Origin: a virus
Reading direction: 5' to 3' (one strand)
DNA: 60,955 nucleotides
IMG/VR virus record: IMGVR_UViG_3300042465_004842
Location: 1-60,955 of that record
The notes beneath the pieces were generated by a model. The model did no database searches and was not told the origin of the DNA. It saw nothing but the letters and a program-made list of their open reading frames with translations. A program made the translations under genes and the position numbers. This document shows positions 17,973-26,027 of the stretch, in pieces (position 1 is the stretch's first letter; every line of letters begins with the position of its first letter).

Positions 17973-18746
17973 ATGGCAAAAACAGACGTAGCAGTTAAAG
18001 GCACTACCGCAGTAGCTCTTGCAACTAGCTTTGAACAAGACGTTGCGATGGGCGGCTTTGACAACATGAATCAGGAAGACTTTGCACTTCCGTTTCTACG
18101 TTTACTTACGAACACCAGCCCAGAAATCGGTGAGATCGAAGGTGCTATACCGGGCATGATTTACAACACAGTTACAGGACAGCTTTACGATGGTAAAAAA
18201 GGCATCACCGTTATCCCCTGCGCCTACGTACGACAGTACATTGAATGGGCTCCCCGGGGCAGTGGTACAGGAGCACCCGTTACTATTTATCCCGCAACGA
18301 GTGACATCCTGTCGCGAACCCATCGTGAGCCGGGCGATAACAAAGATTATCTGGACAACGGTAACTACATTGAAAACACAGCCAATCATTACGTGATGGT
18401 TGTTAGTGACGATGAGATTCCAGAGCCAGCATTGGTTACCATGAAGTCAACGCAATTGAAGAAGTCACGCAAGTGGAATTCAATGATGCAATCAGCGCGG
18501 CTCATGGGCCAGAATGGTCCATACACGCCACCTATGTTCTCGCATACGTATCGTTTGACTACTCAGGCAGAATCGAATGACAAGGGCAAGTGGTTTGGCT
18601 GGGAAATCGAGCGCATCGGCCCTATCGACAACATGTCTTTGTACTCTGCTGCTAAGAGCTTTGCCACTAGCATTAACTCTGGTGATGTGACTGTAAAGCA
18701 CACTACTGAAGATGCAATGGATCAAGGTAAAGGCGTTCCCTTTTAA
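17973..18746 (+). CDS. Putative single-stranded DNA-binding protein
   Basis: 257 residues with AAGGAG ahead of the ATG at 17973. The in-frame upstream start at 17886 would overlap the previous gene and lacks a site. The central part is beta-rich (IPGMIYNTVTGQLYDGKKGI), as expected for an OB-type fold. The protein ends EDAMDQGKGVPF, echoing the acidic tail ending in Pro-Phe by which bacterial SSBs recruit partners. Position between a coiled-coil replication protein and the primase supports this. The fold assignment is inferred. Confidence 0.6.
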   Translation: MAKTDVAVKGTTAVALATSFEQDVAMGGFDNMNQEDFALPFLRLLTNTSPEIGEIEGAIPGMIYNTVTGQLYDGKKGITVIPCAYVRQYIEWAPRGSGTGAPVTIYPATSDILSRTHREPGDNKDYLDNGNYIENTANHYVMVVSDDEIPEPALVTMKSTQLKKSRKWNSMMQSARLMGQNGPYTPPMFSHTYRLTTQAESNDKGKWFGWEIERIGPIDNMSLYSAAKSFATSINSGDVTVKHTTEDAMDQGKGVPF

Positions 18747-19014
18747 GTTGACGGGGAAAAGCGGATGCTGGTTACAAGTGAAGATACAGATCGGTTCGCT
18801 GATTGATTTTTTGCGCCAGACGCAGCGAGTACCCCACCAGAATCGGCATGGGCTAATAAACGAGCATCAACACATGCGCTGGATAATCGTAACCAGCACT
18901 AAGACGTAAGGGCAGGCCAGAGGGTGATAGTGGCATATTGCACACAGCCAATCGCGAATGCAACCTGCCCTTTCGTGTTTGTTAATGCGTACAACTTTTT
19001 TCGAGACATAGAGA
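18747..19014 (+). ncRNA. Gene-free leader with hairpin; candidate structured RNA
   Basis: These 268 bases have no credible open frame. AAGGGCAGG (18908-18916) pairs perfectly with CCTGCCCTT (18964-18972) around a 47-base loop that contains a smaller TGGC/GCCA hairpin. Upstream, CCAGACGC (18816-18823) can pair with GCGCTGG (18876-18882). No T run suitable for a terminator follows. The element could be a leader controlling the primase gene, a small RNA or an attenuator. Confidence 0.35.
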
Positions 19015-20547
19015 ATGCCCGATATAACAAAATTTAAAGCTATATTCAGTGGGCTGGATATAGCATATGGGACATACATAGTAAAAGGGGAAAGAGGCGA
19101 TGGAAAACAAAATGGGCAAGCCACCGTTGTTAGACAGCCTCCTACCGACGAACTTTGGGAAAGGCATCTATCTGGTATTGAGCCTTCTTTGGGGATCATT
19201 CCTATTAGGGCTGATAACAGTTGTATATGGGGGTGCATTGATATTGATCAGTACCCTCTTGATCACCGAAAGCTCGTTGAAAAAATTGCATCACTATCTT
19301 TACCACTAGTCGTATGCCGCAGTAAATCTGGCGGCGCTCATTGTTTTTTATTTGTAAGAGAACCTATTCCTGCACGTGATATGCAGGCGTACCTAAAAGC
19401 CTGCGCGGCATTATTAGGAGAAGCTGGACGTGAGATATTTCCTAAACAGTCGGAGATACTTGTTGATCGCGGAGACACAGGTAACTTCCTTAACCTACCC
19501 TATTTCTCAGGGGATGCGGGAACACGCTATGCAATTAACTCAGAAGGTGCTGCTGCTACGCTCGATGAGTTCTTTGCGCTTTACGAAGCAGCGGTGCAGA
19601 CCGCGCCGCTCCAATTCCCAGAGGCCCCGAAAGTTGCAGAAGCTGCCGTCAAGGACGGACCACCGTGCTTACAAGCTCTTTGTTCACAAGGATTTCCGGA
19701 AGGTACTCGGAACAACGGCCTATTCAATATCGGGATATATCTCAAACAGGCTAATCCTTCTGTATGGGAAGACAAGCTCATAGAGCACAACTTAAAGTAT
19801 TTTTCTCCGCCTCTGCCAAACAACGAGGCGCAGATCGTCATCAAACAATTAAACAAAAAAGATTATCGCTACAAATGCAAAGATGCACCGCTAAATAGTT
19901 TTTGCAATAGCGGCTTGTGCCGCACTCGTAAGTACGGTATCGGCGGACATGGGCCAGATTCTCCTACGTTATCGTCACTATCAAAGTACGCATCAGAGCC
20001 ACCACTGTGGTTCCTTGATGTAGACGGACGGCGCGTGGAACTCGAAACAGATAGCTTGTTCAACCAAGCTGCGTTTCAAAAAGCTTGCTTAGAAAAATTA
20101 AACACACTACCACCAACACTGAAGAAAACGGATTGGGAGCAACTGCTCAATGGTCTTCTTAAAGAGATGGTAGAGACAGAACAAATCTCCGAGGCCAGCG
20201 AAGATACCTCCGTCACTGGTCGCTTCATGGACTTGCTTGAAGAATTCACCACGCACATGCAGCAAGCGATGGATCGTGATGAACTCCTTATGGGCAGGCC
20301 ATGGATTGATCCAGAGGATGGTAAGTGCTACTTCAGGATAAAAGATCTTGAGAACCACTTAAAGCGAAACAATTTTGTCGGTATGACTTCGCCTAAGATG
20401 GCTCAGCGACTGCGTGACATGGGCGGTGAACCTATCCCACTGTTTCTAAAAGGCAGGACAGTGCGTTGCTGGAAAATAGCCGCATTTAAAAAGCAGGATG
20501 CGCCATTTAATACGCAGACTGTCAGGGAAACAGGAAGTCCCTTCTAA
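19015..20547 (+). CDS. Archaeo-eukaryotic-type primase (AEP, TOTE-like)
   Basis: 510 residues. The AEP core is visible at the N terminus: catalytic Asp76 and Asp78 in WGCIDIDQYP, then SKSGGAH (His109, the sxH nucleotide-binding motif), then an ILVDRGDTGNFLNLPYF segment. A Cys cluster (KCKDAPLNSFCNSGLC, near 285-300) should bind zinc. The layout matches phage primases related to the TOTE primase-polymerases. It makes primers for the polymerase encoded two genes downstream. Its stop overlaps the ATG of the helicase gene by one base. Confidence 0.82.
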   Translation: MPDITKFKAIFSGLDIAYGTYIVKGERGDGKQNGQATVVRQPPTDELWERHLSGIEPSLGIIPIRADNSCIWGCIDIDQYPLDHRKLVEKIASLSLPLVVCRSKSGGAHCFLFVREPIPARDMQAYLKACAALLGEAGREIFPKQSEILVDRGDTGNFLNLPYFSGDAGTRYAINSEGAAATLDEFFALYEAAVQTAPLQFPEAPKVAEAAVKDGPPCLQALCSQGFPEGTRNNGLFNIGIYLKQANPSVWEDKLIEHNLKYFSPPLPNNEAQIVIKQLNKKDYRYKCKDAPLNSFCNSGLCRTRKYGIGGHGPDSPTLSSLSKYASEPPLWFLDVDGRRVELETDSLFNQAAFQKACLEKLNTLPPTLKKTDWEQLLNGLLKEMVETEQISEASEDTSVTGRFMDLLEEFTTHMQQAMDRDELLMGRPWIDPEDGKCYFRIKDLENHLKRNNFVGMTSPKMAQRLRDMGGEPIPLFLKGRTVRCWKIAAFKKQDAPFNTQTVRETGSPF

Positions 20548-22046
20548 TGGCTATCCAAAAGATATTTGGCCCACCCGGCAGCGGCAAGACAACGTATCTG
20601 CTGAACGTCGCGGATAGGGAGATGGAAAATGGCGTTTCTCCAGAAAGAATTGGGTACTTTTCTTTCACCAGAAAGGCCTCCAACGAAGCACGTGACAGAG
20701 CAATCAAGAAGTTTCCGCACTTAAACGAGAAGATTGATTTTCCATACTTCAGGACGTTACACAGTCTTGCCTTTCGATGCCTATCCACAAAAGTGGATGA
20801 TATGATGCAGGGGGAGCACTATGCAGAGTTTGCTAAAGAAACTGGTATATCCCTTGAGATATCTACGGACAGTGAGGAAGGTTATGCGAAAGCGGAAAAT
20901 CCAATCCTTAATGAAATCAACATCGCAAGAATCTGCGGTGTGGACCTCCGGACCCACTATAACAACTCTGTTATCGACATCGAATGGCATCATTTTGAGT
21001 TCGTCGAACGATCCTATCGTCACTACAAAGCCTCGCGTAACCTCCTCGATTTCACCGATCTACTCGAGCTCATCGTCCTTGAAAAACAACGGCTCCCACG
21101 ATTAGAAGTTTTAATCATCGACGAAGCACAAGACTTATCCCGCCTACAGTGGGAGATAGTCCATGCCTTAGTGGAACGCGCATCACGGATCTACATCGCA
21201 GGCGATGATGACCAAGCCGTATTTACATGGGCGGGTGCAGACGTAAAATCCTTCCTAGAATTCAAAGGTGATATACGTGTGCTTGAGCAAAGCTACAGAG
21301 TGCCCTCCTCTGTTCATAAGCTAGCTTCTCATATCGTAAACAGAATACAAGAGCGCCAACCAAAAGATTGGAAGCCCCGCGACTTTGAAGGCAAAATCAA
21401 ACAGTACCAACGCTTTGAAGATGTACCCATGGGGGATGGTGAATGGCTCATCCTGTCATCGACCAACTACATGCTCAACCCAGTACATGAATGGCTAAAA
21501 GCCAATGGCGTTCTGTTTGAGCGCAACAACGTACCCAGCCTATCCCCCACCATGCTAAAGGCTGTTGTGGATTGGGAGCGGCTACGTAAAGGGATGTCAC
21601 TAGGTATCATAGATATACAAGCGATATACAAGTACCTAGGGCCAAAAGACGTGGCCCGTGGCTTTAAGACGTTCAAGGGCGATGTGGATGTGCTTGAGTA
21701 TGATTTACCCACCCTACGTAGGCACTACGGTCTTTTGACTGATGCCCCTTGGTACGAAGCATTGTCACGCATCAGCGAAGACAAGATTGAATACCTACGC
21801 GCCATACTGCGTCGCGGCACTAAGTTATCCAGTTCTGACAAAATTAAACTCTCCACCATCCACGGAGCAAAGGGCGGGGAAGCCGACAATGTCCTTTTGT
21901 TCCTTGATCTCTCCCCTAAGTTTTCTAAAGAGTACGCAAGGAACTCTGACAGTGTGAATCGGTTGTTTTATGTAGGTGTAACAAGAACAAAAGAAACTCT
22001 GCACCTAGTGCTGCCAAGACAATACGACAAAGGATTTAGACTGTGA
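20547..22046 (+). CDS. UvrD/Rep-like superfamily 1 helicase
   Basis: 499 residues. Walker A is GPPGSGKTT (8-16), motif Ia SFTRKASNEA, motif II LIIDEAQDLS, motif III GDDDQAVFTWAGA, motif IV EQSYRVPS, motif V IHGAKGGEADNV and motif VI YVGVTRTKE. All SF1A motifs are present and intact. It should unwind DNA at the fork or during recombination. The genes either side overlap it by one and four bases, so primase, helicase and polymerase are probably made in fixed proportion. Confidence 0.95.
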   Translation: MAIQKIFGPPGSGKTTYLLNVADREMENGVSPERIGYFSFTRKASNEARDRAIKKFPHLNEKIDFPYFRTLHSLAFRCLSTKVDDMMQGEHYAEFAKETGISLEISTDSEEGYAKAENPILNEINIARICGVDLRTHYNNSVIDIEWHHFEFVERSYRHYKASRNLLDFTDLLELIVLEKQRLPRLEVLIIDEAQDLSRLQWEIVHALVERASRIYIAGDDDQAVFTWAGADVKSFLEFKGDIRVLEQSYRVPSSVHKLASHIVNRIQERQPKDWKPRDFEGKIKQYQRFEDVPMGDGEWLILSSTNYMLNPVHEWLKANGVLFERNNVPSLSPTMLKAVVDWERLRKGMSLGIIDIQAIYKYLGPKDVARGFKTFKGDVDVLEYDLPTLRRHYGLLTDAPWYEALSRISEDKIEYLRAILRRGTKLSSSDKIKLSTIHGAKGGEADNVLLFLDLSPKFSKEYARNSDSVNRLFYVGVTRTKETLHLVLPRQYDKGFRL

Positions 22047-23908
22047 GCACCCTACCTATGTTCCCGCCCAACTCATCGTGGGCCGCGCCTGATTCATTCC
22101 CTAACCTATCCACCGCTAAGGAGATTGCAATTGACCTCGAAACCTGTGACCCAAACATGGAAAGCATGGGGCCCGGCTGGCCTCGTAACGATGGGTTTAT
22201 TGTTGGCTACGCTATTGCTGTGGAAGGTTGGGCCGGATATTTTCCTATCGCTCATGCTGGCGGGGGCAATCTTGATAAGCGTCTTGTTGAGCGTTGGATT
22301 ACTGACATCCTCAAGCTACCCGCAGATAAGATCATGCATAACGCCGCATATGACCTTGGATGGCTTAGAGCTAACGGGTTCACTGTCAACGGACGAATTA
22401 TTGACACAATGTTGGCAGCGCCCATCCTCGACGAAAACCGTTTCTCGTACAGCCTCAATGCGCTTGGCTTCGACTACCTTAAAGAGACTAAATCAGAGCA
22501 AGGACTTAAAGAGGCTGCAAAAGACTTCGGGGTACATCCGAAGAAAGAACTCTGGAAGCTCCCCTCCATCTACGTGGGTGCATATGCCGAGCAGGACGCT
22601 GCCCTTACGCTAAAGCTTTGGCAACAGTTCAAAATCCTTTTGCGCCGAGAAGAAGTTGAATCCATCTTCGATCTCGAAACGCGGCTCTTCCCTGCGTTAT
22701 TTGAGATGACGCTAAAAGGCATTCGCTTTGACCGCTCACGCTGTGAGCAAACGATTGAAACCTTGATACAAAATGAGAAAGTACTTCTTGCCAATATTAA
22801 GAAATCCTCTGGGCATCACGTCGATATCTGGGCAGCAGCATCGATTGCTAAAGCCTTTGATGGCTTAGGTATTGCCTACCCACGCAGCGAGACAAACCTA
22901 CCCAGCTTTACAAAAACCTTCTTAGAGGAATGTCCGCACGAAATAGGCAACATGATCCTCCAAGCAAGAGAAACCAATAAGACGCACAGCACGTTCCTGC
23001 GCCCTTACCTTGACTTCTCTGCCAAGACAGGACGTATACACCCCCACGTCAATCAAATGCGCTCCGACGACGGCGGAACCGTCACTGGACGGCTATCCAT
23101 GGCTAACCCTAATCTTCAGCAAGTGCCCGCTAGGCACGAAATCATCGGTCCGATGGTACGAAGCCTCTTCCTACCGGAAGAAGGGCAGCTATGGGCCTCT
23201 AATGACTTCTCCTCACAGGAGCCACGACTCCTAGTCCACTATGCAAGCCTCTTGGATCTACCGGGGGCTGACACCATGGTCGAAGCCTACCGAGCAAATC
23301 CCGACACCGACTTCCACCAAATGGTCGCGGACATGGCAAAAATTAAACGAAAACAGGCAAAAACCATCGGTTTAGGCCTAATGTACGGCATGGGAAAGGC
23401 AAAACTAGCCAACCAACTGGACCTAACCGCCGAAGAAGCTGGTGCATTGATCGAACAATTCCACAAAAACGTGCCGTTTTTGAAAGGAACCGTCAACGCG
23501 GTCATGCGCCGTATCGAAAAACCTATATCCCAAGGCTCTATACGCACTATCCTAGGTCGCAGATGCCGCTTCCCACTGTGGGAACCAATGGAGTGGGGAG
23601 TCAACAAAGCCCTGCCTTATGAGCAAGCGGTCGCGGACTACGGCCCGAGGATCAAGCGCGCAGGGACCTACAAGGGATTAAATCGTCTGATACAAGGATC
23701 AGCCGCAGATCAAACCAAGATGGCTATGGTGGCCCTCCACGAGGCTGGAGAGAGGCTTCTACTGCAGGTGCACGATGAGCTTGTACTCTCCGTAGACACA
23801 AAAGAGCAAGCCCAACGCGCCGCAGAGATCATGGCAGAGGCTGTAAAGCTTGAAATACCCAGCCGTGTGGATGTAGAGATAGGGAACAGTTGGGGGGAGG
23901 CTAAATGA
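22043..23908 (+). CDS. polA: DNA polymerase I, family A, with 3'-5' exonuclease
   Basis: 621 residues. The exonuclease domain keeps its acidic residues (Asp31 and Glu33 in IAIDLETCD, HNAAYDLGWL, YAEQDAALTL), so proofreading should work. Polymerase motif A is NDFSSQEPRLLVHYA, motif B RKQAKTIGLGLMYGMG (about 436-451) and motif C LLQVHDELVL. The residue equivalent to E. coli Phe762 is Leu444. No 5'-3' exonuclease domain is present, as usual in phages. The start is GTG in a GTGA overlap with the helicase stop, with AAAGGA at normal spacing; an ATG five codons later is the alternative. Confidence 0.96.
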   Translation: MSTLPMFPPNSSWAAPDSFPNLSTAKEIAIDLETCDPNMESMGPGWPRNDGFIVGYAIAVEGWAGYFPIAHAGGGNLDKRLVERWITDILKLPADKIMHNAAYDLGWLRANGFTVNGRIIDTMLAAPILDENRFSYSLNALGFDYLKETKSEQGLKEAAKDFGVHPKKELWKLPSIYVGAYAEQDAALTLKLWQQFKILLRREEVESIFDLETRLFPALFEMTLKGIRFDRSRCEQTIETLIQNEKVLLANIKKSSGHHVDIWAAASIAKAFDGLGIAYPRSETNLPSFTKTFLEECPHEIGNMILQARETNKTHSTFLRPYLDFSAKTGRIHPHVNQMRSDDGGTVTGRLSMANPNLQQVPARHEIIGPMVRSLFLPEEGQLWASNDFSSQEPRLLVHYASLLDLPGADTMVEAYRANPDTDFHQMVADMAKIKRKQAKTIGLGLMYGMGKAKLANQLDLTAEEAGALIEQFHKNVPFLKGTVNAVMRRIEKPISQGSIRTILGRRCRFPLWEPMEWGVNKALPYEQAVADYGPRIKRAGTYKGLNRLIQGSAADQTKMAMVALHEAGERLLLQVHDELVLSVDTKEQAQRAAEIMAEAVKLEIPSRVDVEIGNSWGEAK

Positions 23909-24006
23909 CTGTAAAGTTATTTACGCCCCACTGTAAACTTATTCGGTGTTGGTGGCTACTAACCGATTTCTTCAAGCGAGGGAAGACCACTCGTCGGTAC
24001 TCATAG
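23905..24006 (+). CDS. Possible 33-residue ORF after polA
   Basis: This open frame begins in an ATGA overlap with the polymerase stop and ends TAG at 24004-24006. The product is basic with a short hydrophobic patch (RCWWLLTDFF). Only the coupling supports it; there is no homology signal and the protein is very short. It may be chance. Confidence 0.3.
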   Translation: MTVKLFTPHCKLIRCWWLLTDFFKRGKTTRRYS

Positions 24007-24043
24007 CGGAGTAAGGTTTACTTTCACCAACAAACGGAATATA

Positions 24044-24148
24044 TCATTCCCGATCAAAGAAGTAAATGCAAGCCCCTACTAACCCAAGAAGAAGACCTGC
24101 CCCTACCATCGCACCCGCAATCAAAATAATAAAAGCAAAGGTTTCCAT
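24044..24148 (-). CDS. Micro membrane protein, 34 residues
   Basis: The whole protein is one transmembrane helix (FAFIILIAGAMVGAGLLLGL and a few residues more) with a charged end (FFDRE). Its ATG overlaps the stop of the upstream signal-peptide gene (TAATG on the minus strand), so translation is coupled. It is the last gene of the long minus-strand operon. Glycine-rich helices of this type often oligomerise. Function unknown. Confidence 0.6.
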   Translation of the reverse strand: METFAFIILIAGAMVGAGLLLGLVGACIYFFDRE

Positions 24149-24423
24149 TACTTCTTCCCCTTCACTACAAAATTATCAATCGGGTACACCCGTCTCTCCC
24201 CATCCTCATACTTCACATGTATCTTTTCGTTTATATACGCCCAGCAACCGTGGTACACGGTCCCATTAGGCAGCATTGAATACATCGCTTTCAAGCCATC
24301 ACAACTCGCTGTCAGGTATGTCGTTAAAACAATCTCGCCACCCCCTTCGTTCTTGGCAGACAAGTACGGCTCTGCGCGGACCGCGGAAGCAACAAAAAGT
24401 AATGCCAGTGCTAATTTTTTCAT
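24148..24423 (-). CDS. Secreted/periplasmic small protein with signal peptide
   Basis: 91 residues. KKLALALLFVASAVRAEP is a typical Sec signal peptide with an AxA-like cleavage site after residue 17 (VRA/EP). The mature part of about 74 residues contains two Cys (SCDG and HGCWAY) that could form a disulfide in the periplasm. The C-terminal motif RRVYPIDNFVVKG is hydrophilic. Coupled by overlaps to genes on both sides. An exported phage protein could act in superinfection exclusion or lysis timing; this is inference from location only. Confidence 0.72.
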   Translation of the reverse strand: MKKLALALLFVASAVRAEPYLSAKNEGGGEIVLTTYLTASCDGLKAMYSMLPNGTVYHGCWAYINEKIHVKYEDGERRVYPIDNFVVKGKK

Positions 24424-24659
24424 ACGTCCTCCCTTGCAAATTGTCGTATCTCTTCAATGGACAGCCCTGTTTTGTCGTAGATCCGAAGAATGTTTGTAGG
24501 TGACAGATAAAAATGATCGTTTCTGATCTGACTGATTATCGATGTGCTTATGTACAAGTAGTCCGCCAGCTCTTGGTCATTAACAAATTTGTTCTTCTCC
24601 ATCAAAAGTTTAAATAGTTTTTTTTCTTTCTTCACGTGCCTGCTTTTATTGTTTGACAC
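24420..24659 (-). CDS. Helix-turn-helix DNA-binding protein (Cro/XRE-like)
   Basis: 79 residues from a GTG start at 24659, which has AAAGGAG at six bases; an ATG at 24677 without a good site is the alternative. NDQELADYLYISTSIISQIR (about 32-51) is a classic helix-turn-helix with the recognition helix in STSIISQIRND. The ILRIYDKTGLSIEEIR tail is typical of small XRE proteins. Probably a repressor or activator of a phage promoter. A second such gene lies at 29638-29883 in the same operon. Confidence 0.75.
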   Translation of the reverse strand: MSNNKSRHVKKEKKLFKLLMEKNKFVNDQELADYLYISTSIISQIRNDHFYLSPTNILRIYDKTGLSIEEIRQFAREDV

Positions 24660-24846
24660 CAATTTCTCCTTTCTCATTTTCTATGTGCGTCATCACGGAA
24701 CTCGAATCAATGAACTCCATATCTTTATATTTAAACGTGCCATCCAGCCCTTTAATAGCCCTTGCTAGTATCTGACCATTGGATGTATCTATCAAACAGA
24801 TATGCCCGTTAGTCAGCTCTGCCCATCTTCTGCCTTTAGCCTTCAT
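24646..24846 (-). CDS. Small protein of unknown function
   Basis: 66 residues, predicted beta-rich at the N terminus (GHICLIDTSNGQILARAIKG), with no motif I recognise. The ATG overlaps the previous stop by four bases and follows AAGGAGAAG, which is encoded by the last codons of the upstream gene. The last codons (GEIGVKQ) contain the ribosome site for the helix-turn-helix gene. Context: one link in the coupled minus-strand operon. Confidence 0.65.
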   Translation of the reverse strand: MKAKGRRWAELTNGHICLIDTSNGQILARAIKGLDGTFKYKDMEFIDSSSVMTHIENEKGEIGVKQ

Positions 24847-25100
24847 CTCTTCTCCTTATATATTTTTCTTATCCATGTCTTTGTCTCACTCACCCCCTCT
24901 TGCTGGGGATCATACAAGGAGCCTGTGACGATGTCCGCTAACCAGATCTTTCCAAATACGTCTAGCTCCACCATTTTTCTATCCATTGGCACACCCATTA
25001 CGTCTAGTTTTACCTTGATCTTTTTAAGCTCTCTAAGTTTAATAAGATCATGCTCATTGATATATCCCTTGTGGTATCGAATACCCATGGCGCTAGTCAC
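24843..25100 (-). CDS. Small conserved protein, unknown function
   Basis: 85 residues from a GTG start at 25100 preceded by AAGGAGAAGAAC. The sequence is Lys-rich with KIKVKLDVMGVPMDRKMVEL in the middle. It ends KIYKEKR, and these codons form the AAGGAGAAG ribosome site of the next gene. No domain is recognised. Confidence 0.65.
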   Translation of the reverse strand: MTSAMGIRYHKGYINEHDLIKLRELKKIKVKLDVMGVPMDRKMVELDVFGKIWLADIVTGSLYDPQQEGVSETKTWIRKIYKEKR

Positions 25101-25290
25101 TGTTCTTCTCCTTTAATGATTTAGGTATCTTTGGCTTCGGACACCAGCCAATACAACTGTCTTCCCATACACCGATGATGCACACCCCGCCCGGGTTTAA
25201 CAACAACATGCTCGTGCCCCGCGGCGGCGGATCAACAGCAGGATCACGGAAGTACAGTTGATCTGTTGTGGCTTGTTGAAACTTATCCAC
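25093..25290 (-). CDS. Small conserved phage protein (GxGWCPxPK type)
   Basis: 65 residues from a GTG start with AGGAGAAGAAC before it. The segment PPPRGTSMLLLNPGGVCIIG followed by GWCPKPKIPKSL is a pattern seen in many phage proteins related to the DUF551 type, where a G-W-x-P-L/K-P ending is constant. Function is unknown. The C-terminal KEKNSD codons double as the ribosome site of the downstream gene, as in three neighbours. Confidence 0.7.
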   Translation of the reverse strand: MDKFQQATTDQLYFRDPAVDPPPRGTSMLLLNPGGVCIIGVWEDSCIGWCPKPKIPKSLKEKNSD

Positions 25291-25693
25291 CGTTCTTCTC
25301 CTGTAAGGCTACTGCTGCCATTCTGATTGCATCGCTTCTATCCAATGTCATGCCTTCGATATAATCCATTTCTTCCTTGGTCAGTTTGATCCATTCGCGC
25401 TTTGTGTCATGCGATGTTTGATCCATCATCACTGTACGTGCAAGTGCTTCACAGGTTTGGCATGGTGTTGGGTCTTTATACAGAGCAGTCCATCTATCAG
25501 GGTAGCGGTCTAAATCGTTGGGTCGTGATTTAGTAAAACCACCATCAATAAAATTGTGTATCCACGCCACAGGCTCTTGTTCTTCCCGCCATTCTTTTTC
25601 AAACTGCTCCACTGCTTTACATGCCCCTACACATCCGTATTTGTCTGTGCATTTCTCCATTGAACTTCGCGGACAGTCTTTAATTATTCCCAA
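25283..25693 (-). CDS. KEKN-family protein 1, unknown function
   Basis: 136 residues from a TTG start with AAAGGAG at seven bases. The N-terminal third has five Cys (CPRSSMEKCTDKYGCVGACK), which could bind a metal. The C-terminal third has REWIKLTKEEMDYIEGM and ends ALQEKNGG. The same E/R-E-W-(V/I)-x-L-(T/S)-x-E-E motif plus a KEKN ending recurs in the next two genes, so they are paralogues in that region. No enzymatic motif. Confidence 0.7.
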   Translation of the reverse strand: MGIIKDCPRSSMEKCTDKYGCVGACKAVEQFEKEWREEQEPVAWIHNFIDGGFTKSRPNDLDRYPDRWTALYKDPTPCQTCEALARTVMMDQTSHDTKREWIKLTKEEMDYIEGMTLDRSDAIRMAAVALQEKNGG

Positions 25694-26027
25694 AGTTCTT
25701 CTCCTTTAGCTTGGCTTGTAAGGTTTGTAGCAGCTCTAAATCGTTTAGATAAGCCATATCTGCTAAGTCCAGTAATTCCTCGTCCGTCAGCCCAACCCAT
25801 TCACGCTCTGGAACCATTCTTTTCCCATCAGACACGCGCCGCACTTTGCCTGCTTCCCAATCACGATAAAACGCACGTTCTAAATCATCGCCTTTCAACT
25901 CCTTTGATGGCTCAACCTGCTCAACGACTTTAGGATTTATTGCCCCTTGTGGATTTAAACGATCAAATATCTTTTTGCCTAAATCATAAAAATCTTTATT
26001 TTTACCCGTGACGTTGTCTTTAGTCAT
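25680..26027 (-). CDS. KEKN-family protein 2, unknown function
   Basis: 115 residues. The start at 26027 is in an ATGA overlap with the upstream gene and has AAGGAGAAGAAC; the longer frame to 26093 has no site. EREWVGLTDEELLDLADMAY and LLQTLQAKLKEKN form the shared C-terminal motif. The N-terminal half is charged and differs from its neighbours. Probably a domain-shuffled member of a phage family of small proteins with unknown function. Confidence 0.7.
   Translation of the reverse strand: MTKDNVTGKNKDFYDLGKKIFDRLNPQGAINPKVVEQVEPSKELKGDDLERAFYRDWEAGKVRRVSDGKRMVPEREWVGLTDEELLDLADMAYLNDLELLQTLQAKLKEKNFGNN

Noticed and set aside
24066-24269. 67-residue plus-strand frame after the polymerase gene
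   Set aside because: It is antisense to a signal-peptide protein and a micro membrane protein that are coupled into the minus operon; its own composition (Pro/Ser/Thr) is shadow-like.
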